A DNA stretch of 64,000 nt from Moraxellaceae bacterium AER2_44_116 (GTDB lineage Bacteria; Pseudomonadota; Gammaproteobacteria; Pseudomonadales; Moraxellaceae). The notes under the pieces are model-generated. The model was not told the DNA's origin. It was given only the letters and a program-made list of their open reading frames with translations, and ran no database searches. Both the position numbers and the translations under genes were made by a program. The stretch lies in the NCBI GenBank assembly GCA_006546595.1, contig VIAD01000011.1, positions 1-64,000 on the forward strand, given 5' to 3'. The stretch's first letter is position 1; every line of letters begins with the position of its first letter. Shown one piece after another: positions 25,373-34,276 of the stretch.

Positions 25373-28001
25373 CGCGCCACTAGACGATACCACTTCTATT
25401 AACACATGGGATTTATCTGAACTCAATGCCACTGTATTTTCGCGCTTTAGTAAATTTGCAGAAGCTCAACCCAATCATTTAGCTGTCGTTTCAACAACAC
25501 GTCACTGGACATATGCCGAAATATTAGATTTAACTCTACAGGTTGCTGCACATCTTGAGACTGACTCACCCGCCCCAATAGGTGTGTTACTGCCAGCTGG
25601 TGGGCGTTTAGCAGCGGGATTTTTAGGTGCTCTCGCAGCGGGCAGACCTTACGTACCGCTAGACCCCAGCTTCCCTCCTGAACGTAACCGACTCATATTA
25701 CAACAGGCGGGGATTACTAGCGTCATTAGCGACGGTAAAAATCAGCATCTACTCTTAACAATAGCGAATGACATCAACTTCATTGATATTGATAGACTGG
25801 AAAATCGCAAGCCATCTTTATTATCAAGTCATGCTGAAAGCGTTGCCTATATTATCTATACATCGGGTAGTACAGGCCAACCCAAAGGGGTTTATCAACA
25901 TCAGCGAGGATTGTTACATGACATTTATCAGTTTAGTCATGCCCTACACATTAATACTAACGATAAACTAACTTGGCTCTATTCGCCCAGCGTTAATGGC
26001 GCTATTCGTGATATTTACGGCGCATTATTGAATGGCGCAACATTGTACGCTTTCAACGTTCGTGAGATAGGACTGCATAAGCTTGCTGACCTCATAGAGC
26101 AAGCCGAAATTACTATTTTCCATGCCATTCCTCCGTTACTAAGAGCTTTTCTACAAAGCTCCCCTGCGTTTCAAAGTCTAGTATCTGTGAGGGTAGCCTA
26201 CATCAGTGGTGACCGTCTGTTTGCAAGTGATGTGGATAGCTTTTATCGGCACTTTCCACGTACCACACGCATTTATAACGGTATTGGCTCAACTGAATGT
26301 GCCACTTTATACCGGCATTGGTTTCTACATGCAGGGACGGTACTAGACCAGCCTTTAGTTCCTGTGGGTTATGCCATTCCTGAACGACATACTCGCGTGG
26401 TGGATGCTGAAGGCAATACTGTGGCAATAGGGGAAGTTGGTGAAGTTGAAGTATGTAGTGAGTTTATTGCTCAAGGGTATTGGAACAACAAAGAGCTAAC
26501 CCTAGCTAACTTCAAAAAAGTGCCTGAGAACCCTAAGCAGCGGCGATTCTTAACAGGGGACTTAGCTCGCGAGCATATTGATGGAATGATGGAATATATT
26601 GGACGCAAAGATGGTCAGGTTAAAATCCGTGGTTATCGTGTTGAGTTAGGCGCAATTGAGGCAGAACTACGGCACTTAGTTAACATCAAAGATGCCTCCG
26701 TATTAGTGAAAGAGACGACTCAAACACCAGAGTTAGTTGCCTACCTTGTTGGAGATCGTATTGATACCAAGGAAATACACCGACAGTTAAGCCAAAAACT
26801 CCCAGCCGCGTTTGTACCCAACCACTATGACTGGCTTACTGAAATACCTCGTCTAGCAAACTTCAAAACTGACTTAGCGAAACTAAAGCTTTTTGTACAA
26901 GAGACAACAACGCGCGCTCATCATATTGATGATCCACAGTCTCCCCCCCCAACAACGAAAAACACAGAAAACGAGATAATCCCCACACGTGAAAATTTAC
27001 ATTGTTGTTGGAATGAATCACTCAATCGAACAGGTGCTATTGATGACAATGTCAGTTTTATTAACTATGGAGGTGACTCACTCAAAGCATTAACACTGCT
27101 GGTATTATTGGAAAAAAAATTACAACGTACCCTACCTGTACAGTCGATTCACTACGACATGACGATCAATAGTTTACTACAGTCTCTATCAACAAACACT
27201 TCAGCTAAAACTCACTTGTATATTGTCGCAGACAGGGGCGGTATTTTTAACCATCTACTTCAGTTTACTCAACATCTACCTCACGGCGTAATTGCCCATG
27301 TTGTTCCGATGCCTGGTCTTGATGTGGAACTTGTCCAACCGATGGCTATTCCTGACTTAGGCCAATATGTCGCTCAATTTATTATGCAGCAAGCTCCTAG
27401 CTGTCCTATTCATCTTTTAGGTTTTTCGTTCGGTGCTAGAGTTGCATTTGAAGCGGGTTGTGCCTTACAACAGCAAGGTGTAATGCCACACAGTCTAATG
27501 ATGGGAGATATGGGGCCAGCTTATGGTAAAAATCGAACTTTGTCAGTGATTGTGTGGCATCAAATAAAAAACGTGAAAAACATCATCACTAGGAAAGAAA
27601 GCATCGCTATTTTAAAACCATTATTAGCCATTGATAAATTATTGATGACCACATTGGGTAGATATCTCTCGCTTCGATCTTTAAAACATGTCCGTCAGCT
27701 TTTACAGCACTTGTTACCAAGTCGTCTTGTAGAGTTATATGAGCGTACATTACTGGTACAATTAGGCAAAAGACAAATTCCCCTTTGGAAGCCTAGTTAT
27801 TTTCATGGAAAACTGACAGTTTTTGTCGCTAAAGAGGGTGTTACCAAAACGGATGCTTTACCTGATGATCTAGGATGGAGTCCCTATACGGATAGCGTAG
27901 AGATCGTTCATTTATCTGGCAGACACATAGAGTTTACGGATGACCCGTCATTTTCAATTCACCTTAATAATGTGCTTAATAGCTCCATTAAAAATGGTTA
28001 A
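25362..28001 (+). CDS. Single-module NRPS-like enzyme (adenylation, carrier, thioesterase)
   Basis: An 879-residue enzyme. The adenylation domain (about 20-510) shows YTSGSTGQPKG at 166-176, GIGSTECATLY, GDLAREH, and GRKDGQVKIRGYRVE with a Lys at 502 in the degenerate A10 NFKTDL. The carrier domain has GGDSLKAL with Ser573. The thioesterase has GFSFG with Ser689, Asp716 27 residues later and His855, an SrfA-TE-like triad. No condensation, epimerisation or reductase domain exists, so it activates one acid, loads it on itself and releases or condenses it through the TE. The residue aligned with PheA Asp235 is Asn212, so the substrate may lack an alpha-amino group. GAGG precedes the ATG. Product unknown. 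Confidence 0.9.
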   Translation: MSVSAPLDDTTSINTWDLSELNATVFSRFSKFAEAQPNHLAVVSTTRHWTYAEILDLTLQVAAHLETDSPAPIGVLLPAGGRLAAGFLGALAAGRPYVPLDPSFPPERNRLILQQAGITSVISDGKNQHLLLTIANDINFIDIDRLENRKPSLLSSHAESVAYIIYTSGSTGQPKGVYQHQRGLLHDIYQFSHALHINTNDKLTWLYSPSVNGAIRDIYGALLNGATLYAFNVREIGLHKLADLIEQAEITIFHAIPPLLRAFLQSSPAFQSLVSVRVAYISGDRLFASDVDSFYRHFPRTTRIYNGIGSTECATLYRHWFLHAGTVLDQPLVPVGYAIPERHTRVVDAEGNTVAIGEVGEVEVCSEFIAQGYWNNKELTLANFKKVPENPKQRRFLTGDLAREHIDGMMEYIGRKDGQVKIRGYRVELGAIEAELRHLVNIKDASVLVKETTQTPELVAYLVGDRIDTKEIHRQLSQKLPAAFVPNHYDWLTEIPRLANFKTDLAKLKLFVQETTTRAHHIDDPQSPPPTTKNTENEIIPTRENLHCCWNESLNRTGAIDDNVSFINYGGDSLKALTLLVLLEKKLQRTLPVQSIHYDMTINSLLQSLSTNTSAKTHLYIVADRGGIFNHLLQFTQHLPHGVIAHVVPMPGLDVELVQPMAIPDLGQYVAQFIMQQAPSCPIHLLGFSFGARVAFEAGCALQQQGVMPHSLMMGDMGPAYGKNRTLSVIVWHQIKNVKNIITRKESIAILKPLLAIDKLLMTTLGRYLSLRSLKHVRQLLQHLLPSRLVELYERTLLVQLGKRQIPLWKPSYFHGKLTVFVAKEGVTKTDALPDDLGWSPYTDSVEIVHLSGRHIEFTDDPSFSIHLNNVLNSSIKNG

Positions 28002-28007
28002 CCCATT

Positions 28008-28655
28008 ATGACCCCAATATTAATATACGGTGCTGGTGGATTTGCTCGTGAAATTGCTTGGTTAATTGAAAGATGCCAAAATGATGGACAACTTATTGAA
28101 GCCGTTGGTTTTATAGATGACAATACTAATACTCACGGCAAGACCATCAACGGATTAGATGTTTTTTCATTAACATTGGCGATAAAAAAATTTCCTAATG
28201 CTAGATTTACGGTAGCAGTCGGAAACTCACAAATTCGAGAGTACCTTACCAAGAAAGCATTAGGTGCAGGCTTAATTGAAATCTCTATTATTCACCCTCA
28301 AACAGAAGCTTCTCGGTTTATAGAATATGGCCAAGGTACTGTAATATGTGCAGGGAATATATTAACTACAAATATTCGACTTGGTCGAGGGGTACAAATT
28401 AACCTGAATTGCACCATTGGCCATGACGTGTTGATAGGCGACTTTGTGACATTGGCACCAGGCGTTCGTATTTCTGGGTGTGTTCATATAGAACATGGAG
28501 TGTATATTGGTACTGGTGCCACCATTATTAATGGCACGCTAAACAACCCATTAGTAATTGGCAAAGGTGCGATAATTGGCGCATCTGCATGTGTCACACG
28601 ACATATTCCACCTAATGCGGTCGCTGTAGGGGTTCCAGCAAAATTTAAAATTTAA
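28008..28655 (+). CDS. NeuD/PglD-type sugar or amine O/N-acyltransferase
   Basis: A 215-residue protein with an N-terminal nucleotide/sugar-binding Rossmann part (YGAGGFAREIAWLIE at 7-21) and a left-handed beta-helix of hexapeptide repeats from about 100. The catalytic His139 lies in GHDVLIGD, the same place as in NeuD and PglD. Known members acetylate sialic acid or UDP-4-amino sugars with acetyl-CoA. Six bases separate it from the NRPS-like gene, so it is the third gene of the operon. It may use acetyl-CoA, or accept an acyl group from the carrier domain, which is speculation. Confidence 0.85.
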   Translation: MTPILIYGAGGFAREIAWLIERCQNDGQLIEAVGFIDDNTNTHGKTINGLDVFSLTLAIKKFPNARFTVAVGNSQIREYLTKKALGAGLIEISIIHPQTEASRFIEYGQGTVICAGNILTTNIRLGRGVQINLNCTIGHDVLIGDFVTLAPGVRISGCVHIEHGVYIGTGATIINGTLNNPLVIGKGAIIGASACVTRHIPPNAVAVGVPAKFKI

Positions 28656-28714
28656 AATTGTTATTAAATCAATACTGTGTAATTTTATTACCAGCCTATC
28701 ATTGAGCACTCCCT

Positions 28715-29302
28715 ATGTCCGAACCCTATATTTTAGTGTTGTATTACAGCCGTCATGGTAGCACACGTCAGTTGGCAAAACTGATTGCTCGCGGCGTGGA
28801 AACCGCAGGGATGAAAGCACGTTTACGCACTGTACCGCCTATTTCTACCGTTTGTGAAGCCACAGAGGACAGCATTCCCGAAGCAGGTGATTTATATTGC
28901 AATCTGGATGACTTATCGCAATGCAGTGGTTTAGTGCTAGGGAGTCCAACGCGGTTTGGCAATATGGCCGCGCCAATGAAATATTTTTTAGATGGTACAG
29001 CAGGTTTGTGGTTGAATGGCGCGTTATGCGACAAACCTGCCGCCGTCTTTACCTCAACAGGCTCATTACATGGCGGCCAAGAAAGCACGCTACTCACCAT
29101 GATGCTACCTTTATTACATCATGGCATGGTGTTGCTGGGTATTCCCTATCGTGAAGCGGCTTTAAATAGCACTCAGAGTGGTGGCACGCCTTATGGCGCA
29201 TCACACTGGGCAGGAAGCGACGGTAAACGCCCTATCACTACCGAAGAACAAGCCTTGTGTATGGCTTTAGGTAAACGTCTAGTTCAATTTGCGAGAAAAT
29301 AA
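28715..29302 (+). CDS. wrbA: NAD(P)H:quinone oxidoreductase, WrbA family
   Basis: A 195-residue flavodoxin-fold FMN enzyme reducing quinones with two electrons. YYSRHGSTRQLAKLI near 9-23 binds the FMN phosphate, GSPTRFGNMAAPMK is the second loop near 75, and the C-terminal half has the WrbA TSTGSLHGGQESTLL segment. It stands next to DUF2069, as in Pseudomonas, where wrbA-DUF2069-hda-DUF2066-purM-purN are linked. It starts the conserved core after the accessory cassette. Confidence 0.93.
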   Translation: MSEPYILVLYYSRHGSTRQLAKLIARGVETAGMKARLRTVPPISTVCEATEDSIPEAGDLYCNLDDLSQCSGLVLGSPTRFGNMAAPMKYFLDGTAGLWLNGALCDKPAAVFTSTGSLHGGQESTLLTMMLPLLHHGMVLLGIPYREAALNSTQSGGTPYGASHWAGSDGKRPITTEEQALCMALGKRLVQFARK

Positions 29303-29303
29303 C

Positions 29304-29651
29304 GTGCTTCTTCATTTACGCCTAAGTTATGTGCTGTTTTTAGTTTTTTTGGTCATCAGTTTACTGCTACTCAACCCAGCAAATGCACCGATCAGTGTCG
29401 CTATATTTTGGATTGTCGTTAAAGTTGTGCCGTTATTACTGTTTGCCCCTGCTGTTTGGCTCAAAAAAAGCTATGGCTTATTAGCATTAACGCTGGTGGT
29501 TTTGGTATATATGGGTTTTGCGACTATGCACTGCTTCGCTAAGGGTTTAGAGCAAGTGTTGGCGTTTGTTGAATTAGGATTAGCAACTTGGCTTATTCTG
29601 ACTTGCTCGAAAGCGGTAAAGAGTCAGCCACGGGGTCATGGGGCGGTGTAA
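29304..29651 (+). CDS. DUF2069 small membrane protein
   Basis: A 115-residue inner-membrane protein with four hydrophobic segments and a short polar tail, matching DUF2069. I chose the GTG at 29304 (GAGA eight bases upstream, directly after the wrbA stop), though a TTG at 29289 overlapping wrbA is possible. The final 59 bases overlap the end of the oppositely transcribed DUF3108 gene. Function unknown. Its wrbA neighbour is conserved in Pseudomonas. Confidence 0.8.
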   Translation: MLLHLRLSYVLFLVFLVISLLLLNPANAPISVAIFWIVVKVVPLLLFAPAVWLKKSYGLLALTLVVLVYMGFATMHCFAKGLEQVLAFVELGLATWLILTCSKAVKSQPRGHGAV

Positions 29652-30360
29652 CCACTGCCGTAGATGCTGCCGTCTCAGTGGTCGTTTGATAGCTTTGCAA
29701 TTCGATGGTGTATATTGCGCCATCGTCAATTTGTACCACTTTGACAGGCAAATAATTTAACGATTTCGCCAACCAAAACTGGGTTTTTCTGTCACTCGAT
29801 TGATGAACCCGACTGACTTTAATGGTGTCTATTTCACCATAAGGTGTCGTGATCTTCTCTGCACCTTCCAATTCAAACGCTAAAGGATTTAAACCTTTCG
29901 CATCGCCTAAACTGTATTTACCTTTTAAGGTGCTTTTTTTACTTAAGTCTTGGCGAATTTGAATTTCTAAGTTTAACGGGTCTAAGGTAGATGGCTCTGT
30001 TAAAGCGTATTGCAATGCCTCACCATTACGCTGAGCACTGGCTTGATTTTTCAACCAATCAAAATCAACGGTCGATTTTTTCGTTTTAAATAAGACTTGC
30101 TTTGTATTTTCATAATGCAAAGACTGTACTTTTTGACCATCGAATTTAAAATCACTTAACTCATTGGCATTCGCAATCATGGCACTGGCATTAAACTGAT
30201 AACGATATTGATGATCTGCCTGTTTCGTTAATACGCGCGTTGCCGTACCTGATAATTGACCATTGAGATTAAATTGATATGTTGCGGTATAGGGAGTCAA
30301 ATCAAAGGCATAACTGACCGAAGATGCTAGACAAGCGACAAATAACGTGGCAATTCTCAT
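29593..30360 (-). CDS. DUF3108 periplasmic protein
   Basis: A 255-residue exported protein with a signal peptide (RIATLFVACLASSVSYA, cut near residue 18) followed by a beta-rich domain starting TPYTATYQFNLNG, the DUF3108 signature. Further family segments are LDPLNLEIQIRQDL and the WLAKSLNYLPVKV region. Function unknown, thought to be envelope-related. It neighbours purN in Pseudomonas too. Its C-terminal Ser/Pro-rich tail is encoded antisense to the end of DUF2069. Confidence 0.85.
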   Translation of the reverse strand: MRIATLFVACLASSVSYAFDLTPYTATYQFNLNGQLSGTATRVLTKQADHQYRYQFNASAMIANANELSDFKFDGQKVQSLHYENTKQVLFKTKKSTVDFDWLKNQASAQRNGEALQYALTEPSTLDPLNLEIQIRQDLSKKSTLKGKYSLGDAKGLNPLAFELEGAEKITTPYGEIDTIKVSRVHQSSDRKTQFWLAKSLNYLPVKVVQIDDGAIYTIELQSYQTTTETAASTAVVTPPHDPVADSLPLSSKSE

Positions 30361-30383
30361 ATCGCACCTTTTTTAATAATGAC

Positions 30384-30450
30384 GTAGGGGCAAATAATTA
30401 TTTGCCCTTGTTTTTTGAATCCATAGGGCTAATGATTATTTGCCCCTACG
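30384..30450. repeat. Paired GGGCAAATAATTATTTGCCC palindromes
   Basis: Two palindromes (30387-30407 and 30426-30447) together form a larger inverted repeat beginning GTAGGGGCAAAT and ending ATTTGCCCCTAC. A single copy is at 4287-4306. It lies in the gap between DUF3108 and purN and might end purN transcription, although there is no T run. Confidence 0.65.
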
Positions 30451-30472
30451 CATCAATATGCGTCAGATGCAA

Positions 30473-31111
30473 TTAAAACAACAACCTAACTGGACGACTC
30501 AATACTTGGCTATCCAGAACAGGAACGCCCTGTTGATAACGTAAACGACCATTAGCGAGCCAGCTTAACACTTGCGGATATAAAAGATGTTCGTACTTAT
30601 GCACGCTTTCAGTAAGTGTTTGTTCGTTATCTTGCGGTAACACGTCAAAGACAGCTTGAGCTATGACTGCGCCACCATCTAACTCGTGATTAACAAAATG
30701 CACAGAACAACCGTGACGTTTATCACCACTGGCCAATACTCTTTTGTGCGTATGCAAGCCTTTATATACAGGTAATAAAGAAGGATGAATATTGACTAAT
30801 TTACCTTCAAAATACTGAACAAACGCAGGCGTTAAAATACGCATAAAGCCTGCTAAAACCACGACATCGGGCTGCCAAACATCAATGTGTTGCTGCATGG
30901 CCACATCAAATGCGTCACGATTAGCAAAGTCTTTGTGATTAATCACCGTCGTGGCAATACCTGCTTGTTGGGCGCGAACAAGACCATAAGCATCGGCCTT
31001 GTTCGATAATACGCCCACCACTCGCCCTGTAATCATGCCTGACTGACAGGCATCCATGATGGCTTGCAGATTGCTACCCGAGCCTGAAATTAAAACAACA
31101 ATATTAATCAC
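30473..31111 (-). CDS. purN: Phosphoribosylglycinamide formyltransferase
   Basis: A 212-residue enzyme transferring a formyl group from 10-formyl-THF to GAR, step three of purine synthesis. It starts INIVVLISGSGSNLQA and has the catalytic Asn/His in NIHPSLLPVYKGLHT and the Asp in HELDGG near 143. Translation runs on from purM with no gap (purM stop at 31112). A normal-length PurN, not the PurT type. Confidence 0.96.
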   Translation of the reverse strand: MINIVVLISGSGSNLQAIMDACQSGMITGRVVGVLSNKADAYGLVRAQQAGIATTVINHKDFANRDAFDVAMQQHIDVWQPDVVVLAGFMRILTPAFVQYFEGKLVNIHPSLLPVYKGLHTHKRVLASGDKRHGCSVHFVNHELDGGAVIAQAVFDVLPQDNEQTLTESVHKYEHLLYPQVLSWLANGRLRYQQGVPVLDSQVLSRPVRLLF

Positions 31112-32152
31112 TTAAGCAAAAACCACCGTTGGCTCGCTATGAGTAGAGGCAATCATTTCACCTAAACGCCACGCTTGTTCGCCATTGGCTTGTAAATGCG
31201 CAATTGCCGCGTCTGCTTGATCAGCAGGGACAACCACAACCATACCTACGCCACAGTTAAAGGTACGATACATTTCAAAACGTTCAACATTGCCTTGTTG
31301 TTGTAACCATTGGAACAACGTCGGCCATTGCCAAGAGCTTTCATCCACACGCGCATCGCAACCTGCGGGCAGTACACGCGGCAAATTACCTGGTAAACCG
31401 CCACCTGTGATATGGGCAATCGCATGAACAGGTAATGCTTTAATTAACGACAAAATGGGTTTGATATAAATACGCGTGGGTGTCATCACCAAATCGGCCA
31501 AGGTTTTGCCATCAATGACTTGCTGTAAATCCGCTTGAGCCACTTCAATAATTTTACGCACTAAGGAGTAACCATTAGAATGTGCGCCACTTGAAGCAAT
31601 ACCAATTAACACATCACCGACGCTGACTTTTGAGCCGTCAATAATCTCTGACTTTTCAACGACACCCGTACAAAAGCCCGCCAAATCGTAATCTTCACCT
31701 TCATACATACCGGGCATTTCTGCGGTTTCACCGCCCACTAACGCACACCCTGCTTGTAAACAGCCTTCGCCAATGCCTGTAATTACCGTTGCAGCCGTAT
31801 CAACTGATAAATGACCTGTTGCGTAATAATCTAAAAAGAACAACGGTTCAGCACCACAGACTACTAAATCATTGACGCACATCGCTACTAAATCAATACC
31901 GATGCTTTCATGGCGATTCAATTGCAAAGCCAAACGTAATTTTGTGCCAACACCGTCTGTACCTGACACTAAAACGGGTTGTTTGTAGCCCGCAGGAATT
32001 TCACATAAAGAGGCAAAACCACCTAAGCCGCCGAGCACTTCGGGACGCTTGGTACGTTTAGCGACACTTTTAATGCGTTCAACTAAATGATCGCCTGCAT
32101 CAATGTCCACGCCTGCATCTTTATAGCTCAAGGAAGGTTTCGAGTTGCTCAT
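31112..32152 (-). CDS. purM: Phosphoribosylformylglycinamidine cyclo-ligase
   Basis: A 346-residue ATP enzyme closing the imidazole ring to AIR. Clear motifs: SLSYKDAGVDIDAG at the start, SGTDGVGTKLRLA near 62-74, and ITGGGLPGNLPRVLP near 245. The start at 32152 follows family lengths. An upstream ATG adds 13 residues that run into the divergent promoter region. It shares that region with the DUF2066 gene. Confidence 0.96.
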   Translation of the reverse strand: MSNSKPSLSYKDAGVDIDAGDHLVERIKSVAKRTKRPEVLGGLGGFASLCEIPAGYKQPVLVSGTDGVGTKLRLALQLNRHESIGIDLVAMCVNDLVVCGAEPLFFLDYYATGHLSVDTAATVITGIGEGCLQAGCALVGGETAEMPGMYEGEDYDLAGFCTGVVEKSEIIDGSKVSVGDVLIGIASSGAHSNGYSLVRKIIEVAQADLQQVIDGKTLADLVMTPTRIYIKPILSLIKALPVHAIAHITGGGLPGNLPRVLPAGCDARVDESSWQWPTLFQWLQQQGNVERFEMYRTFNCGVGMVVVVPADQADAAIAHLQANGEQAWRLGEMIASTHSEPTVVFA

Positions 32153-32307
32153 GGTGATTTCCAATGTAAATAAAGCGTAATGGGCGCGCATTTTAGCCGT
32201 TTACTCCGCGATGCTAAAGAGTATTTGACCAACTAGCACCGATAAAGCCTAGAAATTAGCGCAAGAGTTGCGTATGGTTAGCGCGATTTTCTCAGGAATT
32301 AGATGTA

Positions 32308-33174
32308 ATGACTGATTTTTATCGTTTGGGCATAAAAATAGGTTGGGTAGGTTTGTTCTGTACCTCGGCTCTCTCTTGCTATGCGAATGGTTGGAGCGAA
32401 GACTTTTTAGGCTTAACGGGTACAACCATCGCCTTTGACTCCCCTATCATCCAAAACGCACTCATCAACGATAAATCGCCTGACTTAGGTGTATTATTAC
32501 AAAAAACAGGCCTGAAACCGTGGGCAGGAGCACGAATTTGGCTAGTGCAATCCATCGACAATAAAATTCAAGCATTTCCCAACAACACTCTACTTAAAAA
32601 TGAAGCGAATCGTCGTGGACTGTCATTAAATACCACACTCAATGACGCTGATAAAATTCCGCTGCAACAAGCATTAGAACAACCAAAAACTAACGCGCTG
32701 AAAAATTTATTGGCCATACAACACAGTGATGCCCTCGTTGTCTTAACCAATAAGAATAATAACTACTCGTGGCAATTAGTCTCACCACCACAACAATACA
32801 TCGGCACAATGGCAGCGGAAGGCTTGCAATACTTACCGCACATTTGGTCAGAAAATTTAGCCATGTCTTATCAATGGCCTGAATTAAAAAAGAATATCTT
32901 GATACGTATTCATGGTATTAGAGGCTTAGCACAATTTAAAGCGGCTGAAACCATCTTAAAAACGGGATGCGCGTCGCTGCAAGTTTTACGCGTTTCTTCT
33001 CAGAATGCTTACTTTTCTTGCCAAAGCAGCAATAACGCAATCCCTGAAAAGTTCAAACTCACTCCCCAATTAGTTCCTCAGCCGTTGCTCAGTTTAGGCT
33101 TAGACGACACCGCATTGATGGGACAGCAGTTAGCCCAACGCTATATTGCCTATCAGTGGCGTGACCTTTATTAA
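32308..33174 (+). CDS. DUF2066-type periplasmic protein
   Basis: A 288-residue protein with a short N-terminal hydrophobic stretch (WVGLFCTSALSCYA) that looks like a signal sequence, followed by a mixed domain with no motif I can name. Identity with DUF2066 is suggested mainly by position, because this family lies between purM and hda in Pseudomonas. Function unknown. The gap to the AI-2E family gene is 25 bases, so they are probably cotranscribed. Confidence 0.65.
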   Translation: MTDFYRLGIKIGWVGLFCTSALSCYANGWSEDFLGLTGTTIAFDSPIIQNALINDKSPDLGVLLQKTGLKPWAGARIWLVQSIDNKIQAFPNNTLLKNEANRRGLSLNTTLNDADKIPLQQALEQPKTNALKNLLAIQHSDALVVLTNKNNNYSWQLVSPPQQYIGTMAAEGLQYLPHIWSENLAMSYQWPELKKNILIRIHGIRGLAQFKAAETILKTGCASLQVLRVSSQNAYFSCQSSNNAIPEKFKLTPQLVPQPLLSLGLDDTALMGQQLAQRYIAYQWRDLY

Positions 33175-33199
33175 TGATAAAAAAATTAGGATAATAAAC

Positions 33200-34276
33200 A
33201 TGAATAATTTAATCAATCGTTGGCCAGTTTGGTTGAGCCTCGCCGTGATTGTTTGGTTAGTTCATGCCCTTCAAGCCATTTTAATGCCATTTTTTGTTGG
33301 TGCATTACTCGCCTACTTATGTAATCCATTGGTAAATCGTTTAACACAATGGAAACTCAAACGTGCCTCTGCAGTTACTGCGGTCTTTAGTATTCTGTTT
33401 GTCAGTATTTCTGCGGTCTTTATTTTATTAATTCCCGTATTATGGAGACAATTTATTTACTTAGAATCCAGATTGCCCATGCTATTAAAATGGGTGAATC
33501 GTAAAGGGATTCCGTGGATCGAAAATCATGCCCATATTGAACTTGACCGTTTAGATATGGACTTAATCAGCACATGGCTCACATCTTACTGGCAAGAAGC
33601 AGGCACAGCCGCGAGTAATGTCTTAACAAAAGTAGCGCAATCCAGCCTAGATATCATGAGTATTATTGGCTTAATTTCACTCATTCCCGTGGTGACTTTT
33701 TATTTACTATTAGACTGGGATAAATTAATTAATCACATTAAAGAGTTAATTCCGCGACATATTGAGCCAAAATTCAGTCAATTAACCATTGAGTGCAATG
33801 ACGTACTTTCCGCCTTTTTACGTGGCCAACTCATTGTCATGTTATTACTGGGTATTATTTACGCCGTAGGCCTGCAAATCGTTGGTATTAAACTGGGTAT
33901 TATTATCGGTTTATTAGCAGGTTTGGCAAGTATCATTCCCTACTTTGGTTTTATTGTCGGCATTATTAGTGCCAGTATCGCTGCCCTCTTTCAACACGGA
34001 CTAAAAATTGATCCCCTGTTAAGCGTATGGATTGTATTCGGTATTGGCCAAATATTAGAAGGTTGGGTGCTACAGCCTTACTTGATTGGCGATAAAATCG
34101 GTTTACCACCTGTCAGCGTTATTTTTGCCGTCATGGCAGGTGGTCAATTGTTTGGTTTTGTTGGTATGTTATTGGCTTTACCTGTCGCAGCGATTATTAT
34201 GGTACTTCTGCATCATGCCCATACACGTTATCGTCAAAGTGAATTTTATCAACGTACGGAATCGGGCAACTCATGA
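33200..34276 (+). CDS. AI-2E family transporter-like membrane protein
   Basis: A 358-residue protein with about seven membrane helices. It has the family's LYAxxL-like N-terminus, the conserved DWDKL-type cytoplasmic loop and the IPYFGFIVGI and PVAAIIMVLL helices at the C-terminus. The family (PerM/YhhQ-like, TqsA) exports small molecules or ions, substrate unproven. The start at 33200 follows AGGA. It overlaps hda by four bases. Confidence 0.88.
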   Translation: MNNLINRWPVWLSLAVIVWLVHALQAILMPFFVGALLAYLCNPLVNRLTQWKLKRASAVTAVFSILFVSISAVFILLIPVLWRQFIYLESRLPMLLKWVNRKGIPWIENHAHIELDRLDMDLISTWLTSYWQEAGTAASNVLTKVAQSSLDIMSIIGLISLIPVVTFYLLLDWDKLINHIKELIPRHIEPKFSQLTIECNDVLSAFLRGQLIVMLLLGIIYAVGLQIVGIKLGIIIGLLAGLASIIPYFGFIVGIISASIAALFQHGLKIDPLLSVWIVFGIGQILEGWVLQPYLIGDKIGLPPVSVIFAVMAGGQLFGFVGMLLALPVAAIIMVLLHHAHTRYRQSEFYQRTESGNS

